64,000 nt of DNA from Brachionus rotundiformis. Its lineage: Eukaryota; Rotifera; Eurotatoria; Ploima; Brachionidae. The notes under the pieces were generated by a model, which was not told the origin of the DNA, searched no databases, and was given only the letters and a program-made list of their open reading frames with translations. Below, piece by piece: positions 1-11,592 of this stretch. Each line of letters starts with the position of its first letter. The stretch's first letter is position 1. The position numbers were made by a program, and so were the translations under genes. The stretch spans positions 3,300,615 to 3,364,614 of the forward strand of contig JAESIW010000020.1 in assembly GCA_016802295.1 (NCBI GenBank), given 5' to 3'.

Positions 1-203
1 TGATTGTATTAGCATTAATGGACCTAGTTGTTGGTTGACTTAAATTTTATTCAGACAACAAAACCATTCATTTGTTTACTAATTCTCATTTTTATTTCTA
101 ATCCTTGATATTTTCGACTAATTTTTTGAACTTATAATAAATTAAATTTTGAAAAATACTTTTAATAAATTATTTACTTTAAAAAAAATTTATTTTAATT
201 TAG
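1..203 (+). other. intron or 5' flank of the ARHGAP39-like gene
   Basis: No coding exon is recognisable here. The stretch is AT-rich and ends in a good splice acceptor (pyrimidine-rich run then TTTAG at 199-203) directly in front of the first recognisable exon. The start codon and any upstream exon, including the first of the two WW domains usual in this family, must lie before the window. Confidence 0.6.
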
Positions 204-3200
204 AGTGTTGGATCTAAAAAATTCCGAGTTGGCCAACCAATGGTGGCAATTGTACGATACAGAGACAAAAAAATTTTACTATTTTAACATTAAAGAACAG
301 AAAACGTCATGGACTAGGCCAAGTCAGTGTGAATTGAATGATAATCAGATAATATTTTTAGCAAATCGTATTATAAACAGAATAAAAAAAAACTTCGATC
401 TGACCGAAAATACCAACCAGATAAAACAAAAACTTGACCTAGACAAAGAGTTGATGCTGCTAGAGGGAAAAATAAAGACAGAACTGGACTCGACCAACAT
501 TGATAAATCTTTGGCAAGTATTTTATCATGTCCTTCGGTGCAACCATTTTTCCAGAGTCAAGAAGGCGCGCGCCGAGTCCAGCCAAGAACCAACCCGAAC
601 TACATAAATGTAAACTTAATAGACAAACAAAGCGGGTCATTACTACGAAATACATACATGAAGCTGGATCAGATAAATGACCAAGTTGGAGCAGAGTCAG
701 AAGAAAAATCTAATTACCTGATTAAACAAAAAAATGGGTCCAAATATAAACTAACTGATTCAAATCAGTCCATAAACAATCTGGAAGATTTGAACCAAAT
801 ATCTTTGGTGCTGAACGAGCTGTTGGCCAACAAGCCTAAGCCAAACATGTCATCGTCTTCGTCATCGCCGTCCTCGTCATCTTCGTCTGCAAATACAATT
901 TGTTTTTCTCAAAAAGAAAACACAGATGCCAAAGCTGAAACGCTGAAAAATTCCAGCAAACTGGATGCCAAAAATTACAGCATTTCTAGTTGTTTTTTAG
1001 CCAATTTAAAAGATAATCAAGAAAAGCCTTTTGTTAATGCATCTTGTTCGCTTAGTCGAAAAAAAGTTGAGAAGAAGTTTTCATTCTTGTGTAAGTATTT
1101 AAGCAAAATATTTGAAAAAGATAGGAATAGCCTATTAAAGGAATTCTTTTTTGGATCGGAAAATCTTTATTTTAACTAGAGGATAAAGAGTATAACGAAT
1201 TGGACAGAAAAATTTAGCATAAATTTTTTTTTAAAATAGTTATATAACAAAAATTAAAGCCTTTGAGATTAAATTACTTGGTGATTAATTTAGGCTAGGT
1301 TAAAATTTTGCCTTTAATTGTTGTCAATTGGTTTCCGTTGTTTTCTTAATATTTTCAATGACTATAAGTTTTTTTTGTTATTCGAGCTAAATTTAAATAA
1401 AAATCTGTTAAATATCTAAAAAAAATTTGCTTCTAGAATATTTAAAAAATTATGTTTTTTTGGTTTATTCATTCAATAATTAGGTTACTAACAATTCAAC
1501 TATGTATTTGATCATTTTTTAATTTTTTCAATATTATCTATAATTTTAAATTTAGAAGAATTTTATATCATTTACAGTTATGTTTTAAATGTGCTAATTT
1601 TCTTTAGTATAAATTCCTGGAATATCAATATTTCCATAAGCTCAAATATTTTTTTGGCAACATTTGAATTCCAGAGATTTCTAATATCACTTTTTTTATC
1701 AATTTAATTAAACATTTTCACTCACTAATACAAATATAAAGCTACTGTAGCCACCATGTTCGTGGTCATGTAGCTGGAAAGGAAACACTTGTGTTGGTTA
1801 TTGTTAATTTAGAATAAAAAAATTAATTTCATCAAATATGAAGCCAAATGAACATCAGTAACTTTTTATTCATTTAGATAATTAAAAGCATAAAATTCCT
1901 TGATGGGTAAATAGATAAAAAGTTTTATTTAGTTTTAATCTTACATAAATAATCGATTTGCCCTGAAAATACAACTTTTTTTTAAACTAAAAGGTCTAGT
2001 CTAGATAGTATTGAGTAAATTATCATTATAATATTAAATAACTATTTATATGAAAGAGTTGGTTTAAAGAATTCACTATTTAAGTATAAGGAAAAATCTG
2101 TGGAAATGATGATTGATTTTATTTTCCCATTCCTAGTTAAATTATTTCAAATCGATTACACACTTGGTTATTATTTATCATTGAGCCGATCCGGGACTAC
2201 TAAATGATTAATTCTTTTTATAAATTCCTTTTAAATATCAAGCAGGAATAAATAATTGGCATTTTAGAAAATAATTTTTTTGTATTTTAAGGTTCAGATT
2301 CATCTAAAAAGTCTGATTCGGTCAAAAACAGTAAGAATTCTAAGGATAACTTATGTGACTCGCCAACCAACATTCTGAAAGCAAATACATTTTTTTTCTC
2401 ACCATCATCGACCACTTCTCTGGCCGATCTGAACAATTTTTCTCACTGTGAAAAACAGCATCGATTCAAAAATCTGCGACGCTCATTCAACAAAACACCT
2501 AAATGCACCATTGAAAGCAAAAATCCAACCAGTCTCAGCTACATGATACAATCAAGTCAGAACAAACTCAAGCTGGACATAGAGAACTATTCGCCACAGC
2601 TAGCCAGAAAACCAAGCGAGGCCAATTTGCTCATTATAAAAAAAAACCAAATAGACCTAAATGTTCACCATGAAAAACTTGGTGGTTTTTTGTTTTTTAG
2701 CTCAAAGAAAAAGATACCAGACCAGGACTTGATGATATGGACTAGTCATACCATTCAAAAACCCCTCATTAAAACAAATAATAAAATTATAAAAAAAGAA
2801 GCATGTGATCTATTCAAACTTATCCAAATTTATATGGGTGATCGCAAGACATTGATAAATATGACTAACCAAAATTCGCTTAAAAAAAATCCACCAAATT
2901 TTAATGAAACCACTTTTGTTGAGCAGCTTGTAAGTTCGTGTGCCAATGATTCAATATGTCTTGAGATAATGACCAAAGGGTGGATGCATCCACAACTACG
3001 TGATGAACTGTATCTACAAATAGTCAAACAAACAACCCAAAATTTAAACTTACATAGTTCATTACTTGGTTGGCAATTGATGGCCGTTTGTCTAAGCTTT
3101 TTTCCGCCAAGTCACAAGCTCTATCCATTTTTGAAAGAGTACATTATCTCAAATTTGACCGAGCCGGCCGATTGTACAATGGCTGGTGAGGGCTTGGAGT

Positions 3201-3952
3201 TTTTAACTCGTTTGGCCAGAACTTGTCTCAAGCGTCTAGAAAAAATAAATGCAACTGGTGCCAAAAAGGGTTTAAAAAATCCATCAATAGAAGAAGTTCT
3301 TCTGGCCAAAAGTACAATATTGAATCCTTCTTTGTTCGGTGCTAGCTTGGAAGAAATAATGTCTGTGCAGAGGAAAAAGTGTCCGCAGCTTCAGCTCCCT
3401 TGGATACAGAAAGTCTTGTCTGAGGCTGTGCTTCACCTAAATGGAACTAAAACAGAGGGAATTTTCCGAGTTCCAGGCGACTTGGACGAAGTGAATAATC
3501 TGAAGGTTAAAATGGAACAGCTTTGGTGTACAGAAGAGAGTTTGAGCGATAATGATTTGGAAATTTTCAAAGACATCACTGATCCGCACTTACCAGCCTC
3601 ATTGCTCAAACTTTGGTACAGAGAACTGTACGAACCGCTCATCCCAAATGAGCTCTACGATGAATGCATTGAAAATTGTGACCAAGCTGAAAAATGTTTG
3701 GCAATAATTAAAAAACTACCTTACCTTAACAGAATGGTGTTTACCTATTTGATCAGATTTTTGAAAGTTTTCGCTGATCCATCTAACGTAGCAGTGACCA
3801 AAATGGACGCCAACAATCTGTCAATGGTTATGGCTCCAAATTGTTTAAGATGCAAGTCAAACGAACCAAAAACTATAATGGAGAATACAAAGAAAGAAAT
3901 GCAATTTATTAAAACCTTAATACAGCATTTAGATACGAGTATTCAATTTTAA
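204..3952 (+). CDS. ARHGAP39: ARHGAP39/Vilse-like Rho GTPase-activating protein, 5' partial
   Basis: Rho-family GAP of the Vilse/CrossGAP type, known in animals from Robo signalling and synaptic actin control. Two exons are visible, 204-1090 and 2292-3952, with a 1.2 kb intron. The phase-1 junction (Cys codon T|GT) keeps the frame open. Exon 1 encodes a WW domain (paired Trp near its start, YYF core, closing SWTRP), then a low-complexity linker with a Ser run at about 850-890. Exon 2 encodes further linker, a MyTH4 domain (about 2720-3150, with HPQLRDELYLQIVKQTT) and a C-terminal RhoGAP domain (about 3330-3930). The RhoGAP keeps the arginine finger in TEGIFRVPGD, the Lys of SLLKLWYREL and the Asn of MVMAPN, so it should be active. 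The stop is TAA at 3950. WW-MyTH4-RhoGAP order is specific to this family. Any upstream exons and the start are missing, and an in-frame GTG at 205 is not a start. Confidence 0.93.
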
Positions 3953-5019
3953 TCAATTAATTAATTGATTATTTAATTAATGAATGTTTAAATTTTGATT
4001 TTTTTATTATTTAAAAAAAAATTTATTTATATTTTAATTTCGCAGTTTGTTATAAGTGAACAATTATTTTGTTTTTTTTTTTATATTTTTAAATTTATTT
4101 TAAAAAAATAAATGTTTTTAATGCAAGTTGATCATTTTATGTATAAATAATTTTTCTCAAACATTTTACTGAATTTAGATTAAATTTAAATTTCAAGCAA
4201 TAATTAGCTTAAATTAATCAACTAATGATTGAAATCACTGATTAATTATTAGTTAATTTAAAAAAAAAAAATATTTTCTTTCAAATATTAATTAGCGATT
4301 AATTAATGATTACTAACAATTTATACATCATGTAGCTGAACACGATCAAATCAGATATAGTTTAAAAAATACCTGAGTGTAGCTTAGAAATGCTATTCTA
4401 AAATATTTAAATTAACAATTTTTGCTAATTTTGAAAAGGAAAAAAGTCTTTTCAGCCTGAATTCTAAAAAACTTTATTTATTTTTGAATTTGATCTCTAT
4501 TTTATTTTATAATAAACTAATTGAATTAATAGAAGAAGTTGAAAATTTGTCAACTGTGTATATATGTGTATATATGATTTGTTTATTTTTTTCTTACATT
4601 TTAAATCAAAAAATTTAATTAATATACATTAAGAAGCATACAAATTGATGGTATACTAAAGTTTTTCTAATATTCAAATATTTTACAACACATTTTTAAC
4701 TCTATTAATTTTTTTATGTACCAAGAACAACAAAAAAAGCTTCATTTAAATTCACTCACTTATAATTATCAGTAAGTAATTAACAGGATGTGTGAAAGTC
4801 AATTTATTTAGTAAATTTTAAGCAAAAATAAAAAAAGTTTTAATATATATTTTTATTCACCAATGGTAATTGGATTTAATTATTTTAAAAACTTAATTAG
4901 TTCTAAGTAAGAAAATATGAAAAAAGATATTTTTGAGAATTTAAGATCTAAATCGATTCCTTTCGTAGTAGAACTTCCATTTTTATCACTAATTTCGTTG
5001 CTATTATTTTATTATCTTT
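3953..5019. other. intergenic, 3' flank of the RhoGAP gene
   Basis: AT-rich sequence with several AATAAA-like hexamers, one at 4107-4112 about 155 bp after the stop, which is a plausible poly(A) signal. A short TGTATATATG tandem lies near 4555-4575. No gene or RNA is seen. Confidence 0.5.
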
Positions 5020-5028
5020 CAGATGAAA

Positions 5029-5390
5029 GGTTTTGTGAAGTTCAGTACAAAAGAACAGAACAAAGTGTAAAAAAATTAAATAATTTTTTTTCTAAAAGTT
5101 TAAAATTAATTCTGTGAATGCAGAATGATGCAACATTCAAAGTTGCATCAACTGTAAAAGTCTGCAATGATGTGCAAAATCTCTGCAAAATGCACTACAC
5201 TCGATTATATTGAAATTTAATTTCTGCTGAACTCTGCAAAATTAGCAGGCATAGATATTTGATGCAACATTGAATGTTGCATCATTCTGCATTCACAGAA
5301 TTAATTTTAAACTTTTAGAAAAAAAATTATTCAATTTTTTTACATTTTTTTCTGTTCGTTTTGCCATTTTGTACTGAATTTCACTAAACC
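5029..5390. mobile_element. non-autonomous Mutator-like MITE with long inverted repeats
   Basis: The element is 362 bp. The left arm is 5029-5151 and the right arm 5259-5390. The arms are near-identical when one is reverse-complemented; they share TCTAAAAGTTTAAAATTAAT and a GAATGATGCAACATTCAA core, while the outer 45 bp have diverged with small indels. The tips read GGTTTTGTGAAGTTCAGTAC and, inverted, GGTTTAGTGAAATTCAGTAC. The element is flanked by identical 9-bp direct repeats CAGATGAAA at 5020-5028 and 5391-5399, read as the target-site duplication. Arms over 100 bp plus a 9-bp duplication are typical of Mutator-like foldback elements. The 107-bp centre has no coding capacity. A MULE origin is inferred from structure only. 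Confidence 0.85.
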
Positions 5391-5399
5391 CAGATGAAA

Positions 5400-5950
5400 A
5401 TTATTTTTATCAAGTTCTTAAGATATAATTGATCGTTAATTGGAAAAAATTTCTAGATTTTTTAGAATTAATTTTATGGAAATGACTGATCAAAGTAAAC
5501 ACATAAAATCACAGTTTGGCATTATAAGTTTTAATTGATTTCAATGAATTTTAAAACAGCTGCTAGAAAATTTTCGGAGCCAAATTTGGTTTACGATTTA
5601 GATTCAATAAACAAAAAATAAATTCCAAAAATTGGTAATTGAAGTAAACCATCAAATTTTATTGATCATAATCAAAAATTTTTATAAAAAAAACTATTTT
5701 TAGTTGATCATACGAACAGAAATATGTCATATGTATCTCAATTTCTTAGATTAATTTACTTTAATTAAAATTAGCAAAAAATTAACTATTATTTTTTAAA
5801 TAAATTTATTAAAATTTTCCACATTAATTCTGCAAGTCATTTTATAATAATTAAACGAGAATATTTTTTTAATTAGTTTTAAAATTAAAACTTTATCGAG
5901 TTAAAAATTGTTAACTACAAAACCATAAGACTAAGTTATTTTCTCAGTAC
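5400..5950. other. intergenic, 3' flank of SDHA
   Basis: AT-rich DNA between the MITE and the SDHA stop codon. It holds the SDHA 3' UTR on the minus strand. No further gene is seen. Confidence 0.5.
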
Positions 5951-8137
5951 TCAATATTTTCTTAATTGAGGCTCGACAGTTTTTACTTTTTGATCATCTA
6001 GAGTATGATCAATGACTGGTCTGTATCTGATGTCCACTTTTCCACTAGCCAAGTCCATTTCAGTCAGAGTATGTTTTCTGAAGTGTTGATCGTACGGCTT
6101 CATTTGTTGACCTTCAATTGGCTTACTGTAATCATACTCATCTACACGAACTGGAAAGTCTTCACGAGCATGAGCTCCTCTACTTTCCTTGCGTGCCTCG
6201 GCAGAATAAATGGTTTGCATGCCGTTCAACATTAAGTTTTGTAGTTCCAATGTCTCAATCAAATCTGAATTCCAAATGAGACCTTTATCATCAATCTTCA
6301 ATTGCTCTTGTAATTTGTAAGCATCACTCAATTTCTCACAACCTTCCTTTAAAGTTGGTCCATCTCGGAATACAGCAGCATGGTTTTGCATAATCTTTAA
6401 TAAAATTTTAATTTTTTACTTTTTGATTATCTATTTTTTATTACGTGCTGCATCTTTGATCTTAGTTCAGATGTTTTAATGCTTCCCTTTGAGTTTCTGA
6501 GCTTGTCAATATTAGCCACTGAAGCTTCACCAGCGTCCTCTGGCAATGGGTCAACATTTTGACCTGGTTTGCTTATGCTAGCAATATTTAAGGCACAAGC
6601 TCGACCAAATATAACCAAATCCAACAATGAATTGGCTCCCAAACGGTTGGCACCATGTACTGATGCACAAGCTGCCTCACCACAAGCATGCAAGCCTTCG
6701 ACAACTTTGTCCTCTCCATTTTTGTGTACTATGACTTCTCCTTTCCAGTTGGTTGGAATGCCTCCCATATTGTAGTGAACGGTTGGAAGTACCGGTATTG
6801 GTTGTTTGGTTACATCAACTCCAGCAAAAATGTAAGCTGTTTCTGAAATACCTGGCAATCTTTCTTTCAACTTCTCTGGTGGTAAATGGTGCAATTGTAG
6901 ATAAATGTGGTCTTTTTTGGGACCAACGCCTCTTCCTTCTCTAATCTCGATGGTCATTGATCTGGATACTACATCTCTTGAGGCCAAATCTTTGGCATTT
7001 GGCGCATATCTTTCCATAAATCTTTCTCCTTTTGAATTAACTAAGAAACCACCTTCACCTCTGCATCCTTCGGTCATCAAACAACCGGCTCCATAAATAC
7101 CAGTTGGATGAAATTGTACAAATTCCATGTCTTCGTTGGCAATACCAGCCCTTGTAACCATTGCATTACCATCACCAGTACATGTATGAGCTGAAGTGCA
7201 TGAGAAATAAGCACGACCATAGCCTCCAGTGGCAATTACAGTATTGTTGGCAGCGAATCTATGAATTGTTCCGTCTTCCAAACAAATGGCAGTTACTCCA
7301 ACACATTTACCATTTTTCATGATCAGATCAAGAGCAAAATATTCAATGAAAAAGTCGGTATCGTATTTTAAAGACTGTCCGTAAAGAGTATGGAGTAAAG
7401 AGTGACCAGTTCTGTCCGCAACAGCAGCACATCGTTGAGCTTGGCCTCCTTTACCGTAGCCCAAGGAAGCACCACCAAAAGCTCGCTGATAAATTTTACC
7501 ATCGTTTCGTCTACTAAAAGGCATACCTATATTTTCCAATTCCAATACTGCCTTAGGTGCCTCTTCAGTCTTAAAGATTTAAAAATAATTTTCAAAAAAA
7601 ATGCTTGAAAATATTTTGTCTTACCATATAGTGAATAGCATCCTGATCCCCTAGCCAATCTGATCCTTTTACAGTATCATAAAAATGGTATTGCCACTTG
7701 TCATCATCCATATTTGCCAAAGCCGCATTTATACCACCTTGAGCGGCTACTGTGTGTGAACGTGTCGGAAATAGCTTTGTGATGACAGCAGTCTTGAATC
7801 CAGCATTGGACAAGCCATAAGCTGCTCTCAAACCAGCTCCGCCGGCACCGACAACAACAGCGTCATATGAATGATCTACAATGCTGTAGCTGGCTTTCTT
7901 AAATAACAATAAAAAATTTGATAAATTTTTAAAATTTATTTTATTTGCCAAATTACACTCGATTTGGCTGAATGCTGGGCCGCTTGATTTCGTCTATCTG
8001 TGTCAATCTTAAATCCACAGACTTGTTGGCGAGAATACTTTAAAAAACATTTAATATACATATTCATGGAACTTGAAAAAAATTACCAATTTGTTAAGTG
8101 AGTTGACCAAAGAACGAGTATGTTTTAGCTGAAACAT
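5951..8137 (-). CDS. SDHA: succinate dehydrogenase flavoprotein subunit, mitochondrial
   Basis: Catalytic FAD subunit of respiratory complex II, oxidising succinate to fumarate in the mitochondrial matrix. Five minus-strand exons: 8137-8087, 8037-7957, 7897-7625, 7569-6445 and 6394-5951. All introns are 49-59 bp, phase 0 and GT-AG. The product is 657 residues, about the family length. The N terminus MFQLKHTRSLVNSLNKLYSR is basic and hydrophobic like a matrix targeting peptide. Visible motifs are the dinucleotide fold VVVGAGGAGLRAA, the FAD-linking His in TRSHTVAAQGG, the active-site stretch HPTGIYGAGCLMTEGCRGEG, HYNMGGIPTN, and the C-terminal RKESRGAHARED and EYDYSKP. A longer reading beginning MANKINF actually starts inside intron 2 and is not the true start. 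An acceptor-like TTTTAG ends one base before the ATG. Confidence 0.97.
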
Positions 8138-11100
8138 TCTAAAAGTTGATTTAATTTAAATTTTTGTATTGATTTAGAAAAATGTTATCAAATTATTTAA
8201 GCTGATTTCAGTATGATGTTATATAAATTTTTACATAAGTTTCAAATTTATAATAGAGTCTAGTTTAAGTAATATTAGCATGTAGAGTTTGAGTTATATA
8301 AGAAACTAAAATTTTGGGAAATTTAGCTTGCACTCAAAAGCAAAGAGTCTAGAAAATTCATTATATTCAAATACAAATTTAATTGGTATAAGGAAAAATT
8401 ATTTAAAATATTTTTTATGAAAATATGAGGGTTTAATTTTAGATGGAAGATTTGGAACATTGTTTCTGCACACACCCATGGGATAGAATGATCAATTTAA
8501 TAAATATAATTTCAAAATTTAAAATTAACTTTTTAAAAATTAAACTCTTCTTTGTAGCGTCTTTATAAATTTAGTCCAGTCTTTGCGCGCTTAGATTAGC
8601 CTTGGAGCGAATTTCATGGGGAAAAATTACATGATCGATTTAACAAAATTAATCCTTCGAAATATTTTATAATAATTTTAAAATTTTAAACAAAAAAGTG
8701 ATATCTTTTCAATTTTTTATTTGTTATTTAAAACAAAAAAATGATAATTAAATGATTTGAAAAAAATAAAAAAAATTATCTTGTGAATTTCTACATCAAT
8801 TTTGCTGTTTCTTGATTTTTTTTAAAGAAAAAAGAATGAAATTATTATTATGTGCATTGATATTTGTTAAAAGCCCAATAACATAAATAATCATTTAGAT
8901 AAATGATTTTAAACAGACTAATTGAAGATTTAAAGTGTCAAAATAAAAACTTTCATGATTATAACGAGTTTTAAAAAAATATATTTAAAATCAAAAATAC
9001 AAAACGTAAATAATTAACAAGTATGTTTTTAGTTTTTTGAAAATAATATAAATTTCTATGTTAAGGTAATCTTGCGTAAGTATGTTATTTTTGACAATCT
9101 TGAATAAATATCTACATTTTTAGTTTCAAAAATTTTATTTAAAAATTGATAAATTTTTTTTCTAGACAATATCAAAATTTAAGAGCAATTATTTAAGAAT
9201 GTAATATTTTTTTATTTTTTCTTTATAAAATATTGAAAATCTTAACAAATATCTGTGATCGATAGTAAACTTAACATGCTTTAGATTTTAAGTTTATCAT
9301 ATTCCCTTAACTTGATCGATAGTCACTTTGCTCTTGATGTTTCTCACGTTTTTTCTCTGATTGTTTTTTAAATAAAATTATTCATAATATTTTTTTAGAA
9401 AACTTGAAAATTTATTTTTTTATATTGCTGTTTAATTTTAAGTTAAATAAAGCAAATGTTTTTTTAAATTTCTCATATTATTTTTAATTTAGTAAGAATT
9501 TTATTAGGAAAAACAAAAAAATAATGTCTTAGTGTTATTGTATGAATACAATTTCCAAATGACGACAAACCAAGATGGCTTTTTTAATCTTAATTAAAAA
9601 AATAGATCAAATTTTTATAAATAAATTGTGTAGAGAGAAACTAATTATTGCATTTAAGTGGTTAATCATTTTAATCTAAAACTAGTTTTAATTTGATTGT
9701 TAAGAGTTGATTTTCGGTAAATTCTATCAAGTTAAATTATGCTCAGGTGAATGCATTCAGAATTATACAGATTCTCTATAAATAACTGAGGTATAACTAT
9801 AAATATTACGACTTGGTTTTACCTTTTTTTTAATAAATAAATAAAAAATACTGAATTGTTTCATGAATTACCTTTTAAGAAATTGTAAGCTATTCATAAT
9901 TGAGTTATTTTTTCTGAATGTTTTGTAGAGATTCATATTTTTATTTAATTTTTAAGTTAAACCTTACCTGCACGAAAATCAGGCTTAATCAACACATGTT
10001 TTTAGTATAGAGATTCCCAGTCTCATTAGTTTAAATTTTTAGCAAAATGGTTTATTTAAATTGTAAAATGAATTTTTTGATTAGAATTTTTTTGTTTTGG
10101 CTAATTCAAAGTTTAAATAGATTATAATCAATTCAATAAAAAATAACTCATCAAATATTATTTTAAGGGGTGCTGAGTTGAACTAAAACTCGAATTTTTT
10201 TTTCATAGATTTTATTTTGAAAATACTTGAAATGAGACCGTAATATTTGGCTAACAATTGAGCTAAGCTAAGTGTAAGCAATAATAGTCAAACAATATTT
10301 TTTTCGAAATTTTTAATTAATCCCTTTTTTGAAAAAAAAAACTAATTTTCATACCGTATTAAATAATTTAATAATAATTTTTGTATATTAAATTTTCAAT
10401 GTTTTTTTAATTAATTAAATCGATAAAAAACCTTGAAATTATTTCACACCACACTTAACAATTGTTTGTTCAGGCAGATTTATTGAAAAAAAAAGAACAA
10501 TTAAATAGGTTTATTAATTTACTACGGTAATTTAATTTTTCAGAATTTTTTCCTTTATTTAAGGGAAAACCTCACGATTTATTTTAAAATAATTTAGTAA
10601 CCAAGAGTAATTAATCGATTAAATTATGGTTTTATTTAAATTTAATTTGAATTTTAAATTAAAGCTAATTTATCGCGATCAACAAAACGTAAAATAAGAT
10701 ATTTTCAAAATTGCCAATTCCTTGAATAAAATAAAAATTGACAAAATCAAATTTCATGATACAATTATTTTAAGAATGTAACATTAGATATCCACATTTG
10801 GATTTATTTTAAATCTATTTTTCTTGAACCCATTTAGTGCTTTCATTGCCATCGATTGAGTGACTTGGAGTACCAAGTGTAGTTAGAAGAATGTAGTTGT
10901 TTTTCTTAAGCGTTTCCTTAAAATAACTCAGTTTAAAATCTCAAGAGCTCTTTATTATTGTGAATCAACAATTGTTTATTATTTAAAACATTTACAAGAA
11001 AATTTTTATGATTTAAAATTGTTTAAAAACTTTTTGAAAAAATTAGTAGCACAAGAATTTTACTTTAAAAAAAGCAGGATAATGCAAGCACAAGTAAATG

Positions 11101-11211
11101 TGTAAACAATTGGTAGAATTTTAATTTAAATAAAGCCTAAAAAAATTTTTTTAAAAATTAAAAAAAATACCTCTATTTTTTGAGCTGACAAGTTTTTTCA
11201 AATGTTTTTGT
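8138..11211. other. about 3.1 kb intergenic
   Basis: Very AT-rich DNA upstream of SDHA, holding its promoter and 5' region. I see no supportable exon, RNA gene or clear repeat. Confidence 0.4.
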
Positions 11212-11325
11212 TTATTGGTTCAGTTTCCATTGTTCAAGAGCCTGATTTAATAAGCTTCTTTTCTGTTCCACGAGAACAAAACAATTTAGAAACAAAAAAA
11301 TAAATAAAAACTGGGCTTTAACCAT
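11212..11325 (-). CDS. candidate 37-residue secreted peptide
   Basis: A short ATG-to-stop frame. It begins MVKAQFLFIFLFLNCFVLVE, which looks like a strong signal peptide (Lys, then a long Phe/Leu/Ile core). This is followed by a dibasic Lys-Arg and the 14-residue tail SLLNQALEQWKLNQ, then TAA. No intron is needed, but a longer gene with upstream exons is possible. The hydrophobic core stands out, yet a 37-codon frame in AT-rich DNA can arise by chance. No family is recognised. It lies head to head with the pseudo-metalloprotease gene, about 270 bp away. Confidence 0.3.
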   Translation of the reverse strand: MVKAQFLFIFLFLNCFVLVEQKRSLLNQALEQWKLNQ

Positions 11326-11592
11326 TCTCGCCTGACTTTGGTTGTTACATAATTTCAAAATCCAAAACTTAAAATCAATTTTTAATTGACACAGAATCGG
11401 GCCCAAGTTTCTCTTATACTGACTTGCTCAAATATTGATACAAAAAAAGAATTCTTTTAATTTTTTTCTTAATTTGTAATGATTTTTTAAAAGGTAAAAT
11501 CTTTATTCATAAAAAAGTGTGATATTTTTTCAATAAAATTTGAAATTTTAGTAAATTTTTCTAATTTATTTTCCAAATAGAAACTATTTTAG

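Noticed and set aside
205..207. GTG as start of the WW-domain protein
   Set aside because: It directly follows a splice acceptor at 202-203, and animal genes do not normally start at GTG. The exon is internal.
4917..5117. 66-codon plus-strand frame at the left edge of the Mutator-like MITE
   Set aside because: It runs across the target duplication into the inverted repeat and has AT-driven composition.
7592..7951. SDHA start at an upstream-extended frame beginning MANKINF
   Set aside because: That start lies inside the 59-bp intron 7898-7956. Two upstream exons in phase give a better targeting peptide and match the family.
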